Shown here piece by piece: positions 24,425 to 33,709 of a DNA stretch of 64,000 nt. The DNA is from Actinomyces vulturis. GTDB taxonomy: Bacteria; Actinomycetota; Actinomycetes; Actinomycetales; Actinomycetaceae. How positions within the stretch are numbered: the stretch's first letter is position 1; every line of letters starts with the position of its first letter. Where the stretch lies: NCBI RefSeq assembly GCF_001687305.1, contig NZ_KV700385.1, positions 540,523-604,522 on the forward strand, given 5' to 3'. The position numbers and the translations under genes are program-made. The notes beneath the pieces were generated by a model. It had not been told where the DNA came from and searched no databases. It was given only the letters and a program-made list of their open reading frames with translations.

Positions 24425-24510
24425 ACTTCGCTCGAAATAGCAAGAATGTCACCCTTCAAATCACAGATTTTTCCTGTCGGTCAATTTCGGTTCACTCCCC
24501 CTTTCTGCAC

Positions 24511-24516
24511 TAGGCT
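24511..24516 (+). promoter_or_regulatory. Candidate leaderless -10
   Basis: TAGGCT is followed by 6 bases and then GTG at 24523. The identical hexamer and spacing occur before the gene at 60162. Confidence 0.5.
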
Positions 24517-24522
24517 TGAGGG

Positions 24523-25419
24523 GTGAGTTCACCGATGCCCTCCACTCCAGCCCCCCGTCCACGACGGTGGGATCACATCGGTGCAATCATCATCGGCATC
24601 TGTCTGGTTCCGATGATTTTTATTTTTAGTTCATGGTCAGTCCGCTCTGTCATGACAAATGACGACGTCACTGCAGTTCTCGTGATCGTTCTCATTACTG
24701 CTTTCATCCTTCAGGCAAATGCCTTTTTTGCTCATCGTTCCTCCATCGGTGGCACTGTTACTGGACTCACCATGGCTTTCACCTCAATGCTTGCCATGCT
24801 GGCCCCTACGACACTATGGCGTGTAGGCCATGAATCTGGGGTAGTAAGCGTTTTTGACTATGCCACTGGCTGGATTTGCGCCTGCCTTTTCTTTGGCGGA
24901 TCGATTGCCATGCGTCGCGCTCGCCGCCATGGACGTAATCTCGTCATTGATTCACGTCGCCATACAGACCACGACCAAACGGTGGGGACCATTCCGATTC
25001 CTCCACCTTCACGGCGCCCTGATCACATCGTTAGTGGTTTGGTGAGCCTGGTCGGGCTGAGTGCGGGTCTGCCGTTGATGACGTCGAGTTATACCTCGTG
25101 GATTGGTCCAGATACGTCAGCTTTCAATGTGTTGACATTCTTCATTTCCGCATTCATCCTCATCATTACCGCGTCAGTGGGTGGGCGTTCTAGTTTGGGG
25201 CCTCGCCTTGTGGGAACTGTAGCGTTTATTCTTCCTATCCCGTCCATTTTGGGGTGTCACGCTTCATGGTGCTTGTTAGGACAGTGGTTCATCCATAGTC
25301 CTGCACCGATTACGACAATGCTCTCTGGAGCCATTTTGATGTCCACCGGTTGGGGTGCTCATTGGGCACGTTCACGTGGTCAGCGTGAGCAGCGTGCGTT
25401 AATGTCTGTCGCAAAGTAA
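24523..25419 (+). CDS. Multi-pass membrane protein with two copies of a four-helix module
   Basis: 298 residues with about eight hydrophobic segments. The first half begins RRWDHIGAIIIG and contains FFAHRSSIGGTVTGL. The second half begins RRPDHIVSGLVSL and contains SVGGRSSLGPRLVG. The shared order, a basic entry, DHI, two helices, a polar loop, one helix, then RSS-hydrophobic-G and a last helix, points to an internal duplication. A third copy lies in the next gene. The family is not recognised and no catalytic residues stand out. Confidence 0.75.
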   Translation: MSSPMPSTPAPRPRRWDHIGAIIIGICLVPMIFIFSSWSVRSVMTNDDVTAVLVIVLITAFILQANAFFAHRSSIGGTVTGLTMAFTSMLAMLAPTTLWRVGHESGVVSVFDYATGWICACLFFGGSIAMRRARRHGRNLVIDSRRHTDHDQTVGTIPIPPPSRRPDHIVSGLVSLVGLSAGLPLMTSSYTSWIGPDTSAFNVLTFFISAFILIITASVGGRSSLGPRLVGTVAFILPIPSILGCHASWCLLGQWFIHSPAPITTMLSGAILMSTGWGAHWARSRGQREQRALMSVAK

Positions 25420-25528
25420 GCAGTTTCTTCCCGATTCTCCGCACTGGCGTGCTGTTTACTTATCGGCACGCCTCCCTCATTTTGTCACCCCTCACGGTTA
25501 CGGTGGTGCCTAACGTTGAGGAGGCAAA

Positions 25529-26839
25529 GTGAGCACAGAGCACACTGATCACAACCCGTCTGAGCCTGAAGGCCAGGAAGAAGAGCGTCATGATTTCGAA
25601 TCTGAGCGCCCTCTTTTTGAGCCGCCATCGCCAACACCCTCGTTTGAGACTGGTGAGTTAGAACCGGTCGCTGACGAGCAAAGCACTGTGGCCATGGTGG
25701 GCACATTTCCTGCACGTCAGGGTGATCCCTCCGCATCCTCCCCCGAGCATGTTGATGAAACACTCACACTAAGCGACACGTCCCCCAAGGTTTCTTCTCC
25801 CGACCCCATCAATAGGGAAGCTTTTGCCTCTCTGGAGGTGGAAGTTGATGAACATGGCGCTGATGGAGACTTTTCGCAGGGTGATAATGAAGCGGAAAGC
25901 ACGGCAGTACGGCGTCGTTCTCTCTTCGCTGCACACGCGCAGGCCACCCGCGAGGAGCAGGCCGAAGCAATTGAGCAGGTGCGCCAAGAGATGGCTGCTC
26001 AGTCTGCTGATGAGGACGTAAATGTCACCCTAGAAGCTAATGAATCTGTGGAGCGCGCCGAACTCACGCCGGAAGAAGAGGCGCTGCTTGATGAGTTGAC
26101 CGTCGCTGATGGTTCGATTCCTGCTGTCGCAGATTCACCTGCCGCCGTTTCTTCCACCTCGCCTGTCGATATTGAGCCCCAGGCACCTTCCAGCCCTAAG
26201 ACAGTTAACCTTCCTTCTCACGAGCACAGTGTTGAAAACGACGGTTTCACAGGCGCAGCACCCACGTGGCGCCCGCGTGAGATTGAAGTTGAGAACGGGG
26301 CTGAGGCTTTGTTAGAAGGCTCAACAGTGGTGGGCCGGCCTGCATCGCGTGCTGCTGCCCACTGGTGGGGTGTTCTCTTGGCGCTCGTTCTTTATCCTGC
26401 AACATGGTTCTTGGCACATGCCGCTGCTGATCGTCTTGTCACCACTTCCCATCCAACATGGTCAGCATCACCGGACTATGTGGGCATTATCGAACTGGTT
26501 GCAGCTATGTTTGCCATGATTTTGGCTCTATGGACAGCACGACGCTCTTCCGTGGGCTCCTTCATCATGGGTGTGATCACCCTGATCATCGGTATCCCTT
26601 GTGTGGCCGTTCCTAAGCAGGTGGGTATTGTCGTGGGAGGGCCAATTGATCGATTGCTACTCCATTCAGAGTTCGGAAGCACGCTAGCTAACCATTTCAT
26701 TACTGACGGCTTGTCTGGCCGCTTTGTCATGCTGGGCGCTTTACTCATCATGATCGGCGTCATTTCTCATTCCTCACGTCGCGCAGGTCGCCGCGAACAA
26801 GAGATCATTGATCGCATGGTGAAGGCTGGAGCAAAGTAA
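25529..26839 (+). CDS. Acidic-tailed membrane protein with the same four-helix module
   Basis: 436 residues. The first ~270 are strongly acidic, Ser/Pro/Glu-rich and probably disordered cytoplasmic. The C-terminal ~150 hold four hydrophobic segments with TARRSSVGSFIMGV, matching the RSS-x-G element of both repeats in the preceding gene. GGAGG lies 6 bases before the GTG start. The two genes are 109 bases apart and probably act together. Function is unknown, and a membrane scaffold with an acidic interaction tail is a guess. Confidence 0.75.
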   Translation: MSTEHTDHNPSEPEGQEEERHDFESERPLFEPPSPTPSFETGELEPVADEQSTVAMVGTFPARQGDPSASSPEHVDETLTLSDTSPKVSSPDPINREAFASLEVEVDEHGADGDFSQGDNEAESTAVRRRSLFAAHAQATREEQAEAIEQVRQEMAAQSADEDVNVTLEANESVERAELTPEEEALLDELTVADGSIPAVADSPAAVSSTSPVDIEPQAPSSPKTVNLPSHEHSVENDGFTGAAPTWRPREIEVENGAEALLEGSTVVGRPASRAAAHWWGVLLALVLYPATWFLAHAAADRLVTTSHPTWSASPDYVGIIELVAAMFAMILALWTARRSSVGSFIMGVITLIIGIPCVAVPKQVGIVVGGPIDRLLLHSEFGSTLANHFITDGLSGRFVMLGALLIMIGVISHSSRRAGRREQEIIDRMVKAGAK

Positions 26840-26964
26840 CTGGTCCCTGGTTGCCGAAATAAGGGCGGGCACGAACACAAGGCTGTTCTTAGATCAACAT
26901 TCGTGTGAAGTGTTCAACAGGCACCCCATAAAAAAACGTGACACACTTGCATTAGGCGTGCCCG

Positions 26965-26993
26965 TTGTCACAGGGCATGGCAGGATGTATACA
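26965..26993 (+). promoter_or_regulatory. crp promoter
   Basis: TTGTCA (26965-26970) and TATACA (26988-26993) are separated by 17 bases. Transcription would start near 27000, leaving a ~50-base leader with GGAGG before the crp start. A weak half-palindrome (TGTGA at 26904) lies upstream and is not a convincing Crp box. Confidence 0.65.
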
Positions 26994-27050
26994 TATTTGT
27001 TACATTCCCACCCCGCACGAACCATCACGTGCACACTCAGGAGGACATTC

Positions 27051-27728
27051 GTGGAAGAAACCATCGTCGCCAAGATTCCGCTTTTCGAGGGCATGAGCCC
27101 CGAAGAGCAGGATGAACTGCGCGCCATGATGACACGCACCACCCTTCGCCGCGGTGAAACACTCTTCACCGAAGGTGAACAGGGCGATCGCCTTTACGTG
27201 CTGTTGACCGGCAAAATTAAGTTGGGCCACACCTCCGCTGATGGTCGTGAGAACCTGCTCGCCGTGCTAGGCCCTGGCGAAGTTGTTGGTGAACTGACCC
27301 TGTTCGATCCGGGCCCGCGTTCCACCACTGCTACCGCAGTTGCTCCCACCGACCTGCTCGCTCTTGAGCACGGCCAGCTCATGAACTTCATTGAAAACCA
27401 TCCCGCACTGGCCAAGGATATGCTCCGCAGCCTGGCACAGCGTCTGCGTCGCACCAACACCGCCCTTGCTGATCTGGTGTTCTCCGATGTTCCCGGCCGC
27501 GTCGCTAAGGCTCTGCTTGATCTGGCCGATCGCTTCGGCGCTAACACCGAAGATGGCCTACACGTTCCTCACGATCTAACCCAGGAAGAATTGGCCCAAC
27601 TTGTTGGCGCTTCTCGCGAGACCGTCAACAAGTCTCTGGCTGAATTCGTTTCCCGCGGCTGGATTCGCCTGGAGGGTCGTGCAGTGACCCTGCTGGATGT
27701 TGAGCGTCTGCGCCGCCGCGCACGCTAA
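27051..27728 (+). CDS. crp: Crp/GlxR-type cAMP-responsive transcription factor
   Basis: 225 residues from GTG at 27051, chosen for the AGGAGG 5-7 bases upstream. The N-terminal cyclic-nucleotide domain has GEVVGELTLFDPGPRSTTATA, with the Glu, Arg and Thr used to bind cAMP. A C-helix and a C-terminal winged helix follow (LTQEELAQLVGASRETVNKSLAEF). It matches M. tuberculosis Rv3676 and corynebacterial GlxR, global regulators of carbon and respiratory genes. A strong terminator follows. Confidence 0.95.
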   Translation: MEETIVAKIPLFEGMSPEEQDELRAMMTRTTLRRGETLFTEGEQGDRLYVLLTGKIKLGHTSADGRENLLAVLGPGEVVGELTLFDPGPRSTTATAVAPTDLLALEHGQLMNFIENHPALAKDMLRSLAQRLRRTNTALADLVFSDVPGRVAKALLDLADRFGANTEDGLHVPHDLTQEELAQLVGASRETVNKSLAEFVSRGWIRLEGRAVTLLDVERLRRRAR

Positions 27729-27777
27729 TCATGAAGCGGATACGGCAACGGCATTAACCAACCGGTTACACGTCACC

Positions 27778-27817
27778 GTTAAGGGGGGCGCCCAAATTCT
27801 TGGGCGCCCCCCTTAAC
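27778..27817 (+). terminator. crp terminator
   Basis: An 18-bp perfect stem (starting GTTAAGGGGGGCGCCC) surrounds a 4-base loop and is followed by TTATC. It lies 50 bases after the crp stop. Confidence 0.85.
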
Positions 27818-27908
27818 TTATCTGTCACCAATCAAAATTATTCAAAATCACTGAGCATAGATCGACGTCGAACAACGCAACGCTACCCCGTAATTGCCAT
27901 ACAGAAAG

Positions 27909-27945
27909 ACAGTTGCTCCCATCCGTCGCGGATGAGAGCAACTGT
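27909..27945 (-). terminator. Hairpin after the small DUF4177-like gene
   Basis: A 10-bp outer stem (ACAGTTGCTC with GAGCAACTGT) encloses a 5-bp inner stem. On the minus strand it is followed by CTTTCTGT. It probably ends the minus-strand transcript from 28124 and may also back up the crp terminator. Confidence 0.55.
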
Positions 27946-27965
27946 TTACTATGAATAAATCAGCG

Positions 27966-28124
27966 TCAGTTGGTGGGGCGCTTCATGTAAGCAACAAGTG
28001 AGTCACTGCCGGTAGGGCCAGGAATAACCTGGACAAGTTCCCACCCATCGGAACCCCATTGATCGAGGATCGCCTTAGTGGCATGAGTCAGCAGTGGCAC
28101 AGTGGCATATTCCCAAGTAGTCAT
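27966..28124 (-). CDS. 52-residue DUF4177-like protein (Rv3678A type)
   Basis: The minus strand from ATG at 28124 encodes MTTWEYATVPLLTHATKAI followed by LDQWGSDGWELV and QVIPGP, ending RPTN. The WEY...GWELV pattern is that of small DUF4177-like proteins. A similarly tiny conserved protein lies between crp and whiB4 in mycobacteria. No ribosome site is visible, but TACGCT (28131-28136) ends 6 bases before the ATG, so it may be leaderless. Function is unknown. The gene is short but its family resemblance makes it convincing. Confidence 0.8.
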   Translation of the reverse strand: MTTWEYATVPLLTHATKAILDQWGSDGWELVQVIPGPTGSDSLVAYMKRPTN

Positions 28125-28148
28125 GGGTTTAGCGTACTGGATGTTAAC

Positions 28149-28481
28149 TTAGGAAGGACGCACGTGCGGCATAATCTTGGGTGCACGACGGGCATGAATT
28201 TCTGCCACAAGATCATCATCTTCTTGAGCAAGCCACTGACTCCAGTCAGTCACTTCGGGAAAGCGACGCAGTAAAGCCCTACGTTCACGCTCTGTTAGTC
28301 CACCCCATACTCCAAAACATGAGTTGGTATCCAGCGCTTCAGCAAGACACTCCATGCGGACGGGGCAATCAAAACACATGGTGCGCGCTTGACGTTGTTC
28401 AGCGCCTTTTCCGAACAATTCATCTGGCGCCACACCAGCACACGCCGCTTGCGTGGCCCAGGTCTGATCCAGGTAGTTCAT
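28149..28481 (-). CDS. WhiB-family iron-sulfur regulator (WhiB4-like by position)
   Basis: 110 residues from ATG at 28481, which has AAGGTGA upstream. A GTG at 28532 would add 17 residues. Four cysteines are placed as in WhiB proteins: one in QAACAG, then CFDCPVRMEC. The FGVWGGLTERERRALL element follows and contacts DNA or sigma factor. WhiB proteins bind a 4Fe-4S cluster and sense oxygen or nitric oxide. The neighbours crp, DUF4177-like and ponA2-like match the whiB4 locus (Rv3681c) of mycobacteria, which supports the subtype. Confidence 0.88.
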   Translation of the reverse strand: MNYLDQTWATQAACAGVAPDELFGKGAEQRQARTMCFDCPVRMECLAEALDTNSCFGVWGGLTERERRALLRRFPEVTDWSQWLAQEDDDLVAEIHARRAPKIMPHVRPS

Positions 28482-28802
28482 GTTACGAGTCACCTTACGT
28501 GTTGACGGGTGGCGAACATCATCGTTGCCCACCTCACACTTAGACCGTAGGTCACCGAGGTGAATAAAAGCAAATCATTATGTTCATCAGCTCCATTGCA
28601 GAACATCCCCAGGATACCCTCAGGACTCACTCAGTAGAAACCCCAAAACACCTCCATTCCTACCCCCATACCGCTTTCCATAATCGCTATTTTTTCATCG
28701 ATAAAACTCTTACTTGACGCGTCCATGAGAAAGGTCTCCTCGCTTGTGAATATTCAGTGTTCAACCGCCACAGCAGAGGAAAAAACACGTAATGTGGTCA
28801 CC
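28482..28802. other. Divergent intergenic region whiB / ponA2-like
   Basis: No convincing gene. It must hold the promoters of whiB (minus) and the penicillin-binding protein (plus). TAATGT at 28790-28795 ends 7 bases before the ATG at 28803 and could be a leaderless -10. An in-frame ATG at 28725 has no ribosome site. Confidence 0.4.
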
Positions 28803-31040
28803 ATGGCTACATCTGCCCAGTCTTCCGGACGTTCCCTTGAACCAGCACAAGTCGTTTCGCTTCTGCTGGTCTTCCTCCTGCTGTCGATTACAGGGGGTGT
28901 GCTAACTGCTGGTTTCGCCATGCCTCTGGTTGGTGCCACGTCAGCGGTGACGGACGCGTCTGCGGATTTATTCGAAGAACTCCCCAGCGACTTCAACATC
29001 CTGCCGCCTTCTCAGATTTCTCGTATTCAATCGTCAAACGGCACTGAGATTGCGCAGTTCTGGGCAGAGAACCGCATTGTAGTTCCCTTGGACAAGATTT
29101 CCCCCAACGTACAAAACGCTGTGGTGGCCGTTGAAGACCGCCGTTTCTATCAACATAAAGGTGTAGACCCCACGGGCATGGTCCGTGCATTGGTCAAGAA
29201 CGCTGCGGGAGGTTCCACCCAAGGCGCATCCACATTAACTCAGCAGTACGTGAAAAACGTTCTTATTGAGGCTGGACTGCAGGCTAATGACCCCAATGCT
29301 GTTGAAGCCGCACGCGCCCAGTCTGTATCGCGTAAGTTGCGTGAGGCTAAGTACGCCTTGACCGTTGAGCAGAAGTACACCAAACAACAGATTCTTGAGG
29401 GCTACCTCAATATTGCTGCCTTTGGTCCGTCCACCTACGGCATTGAAGCTGCCAGTGAGCATTATTTCTCTCACCCAGCCGCTGATTTAAGTATTGGTGA
29501 AGCCGCACTCCTGGCTGGCCTCACCAACGCCCCCAGCGCCTATGACCCCATTGAGCATCCTGAGTTAGCTACCGAACGTCGTGACACTGTTCTTCAGAAA
29601 ATGTATGAGGAGCAGTTCATCACCGCGGAAGAACGTGATGCCGCAATGGCTCAGCCGGTTTCCGACATGCTTCACGTAAAGAACCAGATCGGTGGCTGCG
29701 GTGGCGCTGGGAGCGCTGCGTACTTCTGCGAGTACGTGGTTCAGGAGATTTTAAACTCAGACCTCTATGGTAAGGATCTTGCTACTCGTCGTCAGTTACT
29801 TCTTCGCGGTGGTTTGACCATCCATACCACCCTCGATCTGGACAAACAGGCTGCTGCAAATGATGCTGTAGAGAACTGGATTCCCACCCGTGATCCTTCC
29901 AATATCAAGACTGCTTTAGTTTCTGTTGAACCTGGCACCGGCAAGATCGTAGCTATGGCTCAAAACACTCCTTTTGGTGAGCCCACTGATGAGGACCCCT
30001 ACCCCACTACGCTGAACTTCAGTGCTGATGCCGCGCACGGTGGTTCAACATCAAACGGCTTCCAGGTAGGTTCATCTTTCAAGACCTTCGTGTTGGCCGA
30101 GTGGTACCGCCAAGGTAAGTCTGGTTACCAACGCATCAGCGGCGCTCCGCGAAATTTCTACTCCAGTGACTTCACGGCGTCCTGCGCACCTGATGTGGGC
30201 ATTGGCACTTGGCCTGTGGCCAACGCGAATCCTAGCGAGAACGGCTACCACACCGTTGTTCAAGCAACCGCCCAGTCAGTGAACGTAACCTATGTGAACA
30301 TGTTGACGGAGTTGGACACCTGTAAGGTGACTGGTTTGGCTGCAAGCCTTGGCATTACCAATGGTGAAGGCCAGCCAATTGCTCCGAACCCATCCGTGGT
30401 CCTCGGTACTGCTAATGCCACCCCCCTGGCGATGGCCAATGCTTACGCTACCTTCGCAGCTCATGGTGTGTACTGCACCCCGATCGCCATCGATTCGATT
30501 GTCAACGATGAGGGCAACAGCCTGCCTGTTCCTTCCGCTGACTGCACGCAGGTGATGGAGCCTAAGCACGCCGATCAAGTTTCCCTGACGCTGGCCAGTG
30601 TTCTTCAACGTGGTGGTACCGCAGCAGGTTCGGCGTTGTCTCGTCCTGCTGCCGGTAAGACCGGCACTACTGAAGAGCAAGACAATGCTTGGTTTGTTGG
30701 CTACGTTCCACAACTCTCAACCGCTGTGTGGATTGGTCACTCTGGTTCCTACACCTCCATGGATGATTCATGGATTGGTGGACGCTATTTCCCCACCATG
30801 TATGGTTCTGATGCCGCCGCACCTGAATGGCGACAGTACATGGAGGCTGCTCTCGCTGACACACCTGTCGAGAACTTCCCGCAGGTCAGCCTCGGCCTTC
30901 GTCCACAGGTTCGTGTTCCTGTTCGCACTCCTGATCCTGAACCGGCTGAGGAAGAGCAAAAGCAGGAAGAGAAAACTGACAAACCAGCTGAGGAGAAGCC
31001 TGCTTCTCCTGCCGATGAGAATAAGGAGGACGGTCAGTAA
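28803..31040 (+). CDS. Bifunctional class A penicillin-binding protein (PonA2-like)
   Basis: 745 residues from ATG at 28803, preferred because only ~15 residues then precede the membrane anchor (VVSLLLVFLLLSITGGVL). An upstream ATG at 28725 adds 26. The glycosyltransferase 51 domain has VVAVEDRRFYQHKGVDP and GASTLTQQYVKN. The transpeptidase domain has SSFK (Ser nucleophile), SVN and KTGTT. The C-terminus is a Pro/Glu/Lys tail with no PASTA domain, unlike mycobacterial PonA2. It polymerises and crosslinks peptidoglycan outside the membrane. The stop overlaps the next start (TAATG). Confidence 0.92.
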   Translation: MATSAQSSGRSLEPAQVVSLLLVFLLLSITGGVLTAGFAMPLVGATSAVTDASADLFEELPSDFNILPPSQISRIQSSNGTEIAQFWAENRIVVPLDKISPNVQNAVVAVEDRRFYQHKGVDPTGMVRALVKNAAGGSTQGASTLTQQYVKNVLIEAGLQANDPNAVEAARAQSVSRKLREAKYALTVEQKYTKQQILEGYLNIAAFGPSTYGIEAASEHYFSHPAADLSIGEAALLAGLTNAPSAYDPIEHPELATERRDTVLQKMYEEQFITAEERDAAMAQPVSDMLHVKNQIGGCGGAGSAAYFCEYVVQEILNSDLYGKDLATRRQLLLRGGLTIHTTLDLDKQAAANDAVENWIPTRDPSNIKTALVSVEPGTGKIVAMAQNTPFGEPTDEDPYPTTLNFSADAAHGGSTSNGFQVGSSFKTFVLAEWYRQGKSGYQRISGAPRNFYSSDFTASCAPDVGIGTWPVANANPSENGYHTVVQATAQSVNVTYVNMLTELDTCKVTGLAASLGITNGEGQPIAPNPSVVLGTANATPLAMANAYATFAAHGVYCTPIAIDSIVNDEGNSLPVPSADCTQVMEPKHADQVSLTLASVLQRGGTAAGSALSRPAAGKTGTTEEQDNAWFVGYVPQLSTAVWIGHSGSYTSMDDSWIGGRYFPTMYGSDAAAPEWRQYMEAALADTPVENFPQVSLGLRPQVRVPVRTPDPEPAEEEQKQEEKTDKPAEEKPASPADENKEDGQ

Positions 31041-32023
31041 TGCCGTCGTTCCCTCTCGCTCGTGCTACTGGGGTGCTTGGCCTTGGTGCTATCGCTGGAT
31101 TGTCGTGGAGCGTGTTTGAGGCTCGTTGGCCGGTGCTTCGTCGCTATGAAGTGGAGTGTTTAGCACCAGGTTCGGCTGCAGTGACTCTCCTTCACTTAGC
31201 CGACCTTCATTTGACTGGCGCCACTGAGGCTCGCGTCGCTTGGGTCCGCCAGTTAGTTGATGAGCAGCCAGACATGGTGGTTCTCACCGGCGATAATCTT
31301 TCTCATGCCGACGGCGTGGAGGCTTTTTCTCGTGCCATCGAACCTTTCGTTGGCATCCCCGGAGCATTCGTGATGGGGGACCATGACTACCATGAGACTG
31401 TTTTTAAGTCTCCAACTCGTTACTTGCGTTCTGATCCACGTAGTGCCGATGACCCTCATCAAGAGTTGGGTCAGTTGCCGTGGCAGGAAATGATTGCTCT
31501 TCAACGCAGTGCCGGTTGGGTTGACCTCACTAATACTCGCGGATGCTTGAGCGTCAATGACCAGCAGCTACGGTTGGTTGGTGTAGATGATCCGCACGCG
31601 GATCGTGATGTATTCCCTCCGCCTAGTGATGAATGCACGGGAACTGTTGTAGGAACGCTGGGCTTAACCCATGCTCCTTATCGTCGGGTGTTAGCTGCAA
31701 TGGAACGCGATGGGTGCGATCTGGTTCTTGCTGGTCACACTCACGGCGGTCAGTTATGCATCCCAGGGTTTGGGGCTTTGGTGACAAACTGCGATATTGA
31801 TACATCGCGCGCCAGTGGACTTAGCGTGTGGCCAGGTTCAATGTCTGATCGACATGAGGCTTTGGCATTGATTGCTGATGAACCTCGTGTTCTGCGTCCG
31901 CGTAGTGGTGAAGGTCCGATGTGGTTGCATGTCAGTGCAGGACTGGGAACGAGCCCTTTCACTCCTGTTCGTTTTGCTTGTCGCCCGGAAGCATCGTTGA
32001 TCACCTTGCTAGCGCGTGACTAA
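31040..32023 (+). CDS. Membrane-anchored metallophosphoesterase
   Basis: 327 residues. After a short hydrophobic N-terminus, the calcineurin-like motifs appear in order: HLADLHL, VLTGDNLS, MGDHDYHE (with Asp in place of the usual Asn of GNHD) and LAGHTHGGQLCIPGFG. These bind two metal ions. It overlaps the penicillin-binding protein gene by one base (TAATG) and equals Rv3683, which follows ponA2 in mycobacteria. The substrate is unknown; a cell-envelope phosphate ester is suggested only by context. Confidence 0.88.
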   Translation: MPSFPLARATGVLGLGAIAGLSWSVFEARWPVLRRYEVECLAPGSAAVTLLHLADLHLTGATEARVAWVRQLVDEQPDMVVLTGDNLSHADGVEAFSRAIEPFVGIPGAFVMGDHDYHETVFKSPTRYLRSDPRSADDPHQELGQLPWQEMIALQRSAGWVDLTNTRGCLSVNDQQLRLVGVDDPHADRDVFPPPSDECTGTVVGTLGLTHAPYRRVLAAMERDGCDLVLAGHTHGGQLCIPGFGALVTNCDIDTSRASGLSVWPGSMSDRHEALALIADEPRVLRPRSGEGPMWLHVSAGLGTSPFTPVRFACRPEASLITLLARD

Positions 32024-32084
32024 GTCCATGAGCATTCAATTTCCCATAGGAGTGTGGGATTGACTATGCTTATGGCGCTATACA

Positions 32085-32161
<77 letters not shown>

Positions 32162-32166
32162 ATACA

Positions 32167-32208
32167 AGTGGTCCCGCAACATTGATGATGTTGCGGGACC
32201 ACTTTTTC
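32167..32208 (+). terminator. tRNA-Pro terminator
   Basis: A 16-bp perfect stem (AGTGGTCCCGCAACAT) with a 5-base loop, followed by TTTT. Confidence 0.9.
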
Positions 32209-32365
32209 GTTAACCACCACTTCATCTGTGATCTAAATGCAGAAAATAATATGGAAAGCAGGGTAGTTGGGATGGGCCAGGACAGTCGGGAGTCTCATTT
32301 CACCCTGTCGCGCTTAGAATCAATAGACTCGTATCAGACCCCATGCCCCGCGATGAAGGAGATTC

Positions 32366-33709
32366 ATGCGTTCACGCTTGACTGTTACTCTTGGCCGCTC
32401 TGCTCGCGCGGTAGCGCGTCTGCGTGGTGGTGGAAGCGCATTACCGGGACTGGTCGCTGAAAAACTCGACCCGGGTTTCATGGGACGTACCCTCGCCCCA
32501 CTCCCTCACGGCGTCATCGTCGTCAGTGGGACAAACGGTAAGACCACCACCACGAAAATGGTGGTTGACCTCCTGCGCTCTCAAGGCCTCAAGGTGTTCA
32601 CCAACCCTACAGGCTCCAACTTCACCCGCGGAGTAGTTGCCTCACTGCTCACCGCGGTTGACTCTGCCGGGCACCTTGATGCTGACGTCGCCGTACTCGA
32701 ACTCGACGAGGCCCACGCGGTTCATTTCGTCAAACGAGTTAAGCCTCGCGCCTGCCTTCTACTTAATGTGATGCGTGACCAACTCGATCGCTTCGGAGAA
32801 ATCGACTACACCGCGTCCCTTCTCCATAAAGTCGCTGAAGCCACCACCGAACTTGTTGTCACCAACGCCAATGACCCGCGACTTGCAAGCCCTTCATTCC
32901 TTGAGGGTCTCACCGCACACGTCGAGTCCTTCGGCGTCGGCCCAGGCCTCTCTTCCCTTTTCCTTTCTGACGACGATCTACGCACTGGCGCAGCAAACAC
33001 CACCTTCCAGCCTGCGAGAGAATGCGCAAACAGTGAGACGATGGGCCAGCCCAGCACTGTGGCGTCAACATGCCCCACACCCGTAGCACGACTAGACTCG
33101 CTAACCGGCAACAATGCGACCATCACCCTGGATGGCACTACCCACTCGGTTACATTCACCATCCCTGGCGTGCACAACGTCCTCAACGCTACCGCTGCCA
33201 TGGCTCTGGTCCACAGCCTCATGGGCAGCAGCCTCAACACCTCCGCCATGATAGAAGCCGCCAGTCACGTCTCAGCAGCATTTGGTCGCGGTGAAACCAT
33301 CACCTACCACGGCTGCTCTATCGAGATGGCTCTGGTGAAAAACCCAGCCGGCTTCCGTATGTCCCTTCTTTCCTCCACCACCGATCCGCGCACCTGCATG
33401 ATCGCTATCAATGATGAATATGCAGATGGTCGTGATATGAGTTGGCTGTGGGACGTGGAATTCGCGCCCCTTCGCGAGCAGGGTGTGGCCGTTGTGACTG
33501 GTAAGCGTGCCTGGGATATGGCTCTTCGATTGAAATACGACGACGTGCCCGTAGGTCACATCGATCCCTCACTTTCCAGCGCGCTACGTAAGTTCCTTGA
33601 TGACAACGCTCATCAGGGTGCCACGCTTCGCATTTTCACTACGTACACCGCAATGCTCGCCTTACGTGCGGCATTAGCTCAGTTAACTGACGTTGATGAG
33701 GTGCTCTGA
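32366..33709 (+). CDS. murT: MurT, lipid II isoglutaminyl synthase ligase subunit
   Basis: 447 residues. The Mur-ligase ATP site is VVSGTNGKTTTTK (about 52-64). The central domain has VLELDEAHAVHFVKRVKPRACLLLNVMRDQLDRFGE, and the C-terminal DUF1727 domain has INDEYADGRDMSWLWDVEF. With GatD it amidates D-Glu of the stem peptide to D-isoGln. GAAGGAG precedes the ATG. The zinc ribbon with four cysteines found in S. aureus MurT is replaced by a divergent loop with two cysteines (about residues 215-235). The stop and the gatD start overlap by one base. Confidence 0.93.
   Translation: MRSRLTVTLGRSARAVARLRGGGSALPGLVAEKLDPGFMGRTLAPLPHGVIVVSGTNGKTTTTKMVVDLLRSQGLKVFTNPTGSNFTRGVVASLLTAVDSAGHLDADVAVLELDEAHAVHFVKRVKPRACLLLNVMRDQLDRFGEIDYTASLLHKVAEATTELVVTNANDPRLASPSFLEGLTAHVESFGVGPGLSSLFLSDDDLRTGAANTTFQPARECANSETMGQPSTVASTCPTPVARLDSLTGNNATITLDGTTHSVTFTIPGVHNVLNATAAMALVHSLMGSSLNTSAMIEAASHVSAAFGRGETITYHGCSIEMALVKNPAGFRMSLLSSTTDPRTCMIAINDEYADGRDMSWLWDVEFAPLREQGVAVVTGKRAWDMALRLKYDDVPVGHIDPSLSSALRKFLDDNAHQGATLRIFTTYTAMLALRAALAQLTDVDEVL

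Noticed and set aside
26904-26919. Crp autoregulatory box TGTGA-N6-TCACA upstream of crp
   Set aside because: Only the left half matches. The right half keeps 3 of 5 positions, which is weak.
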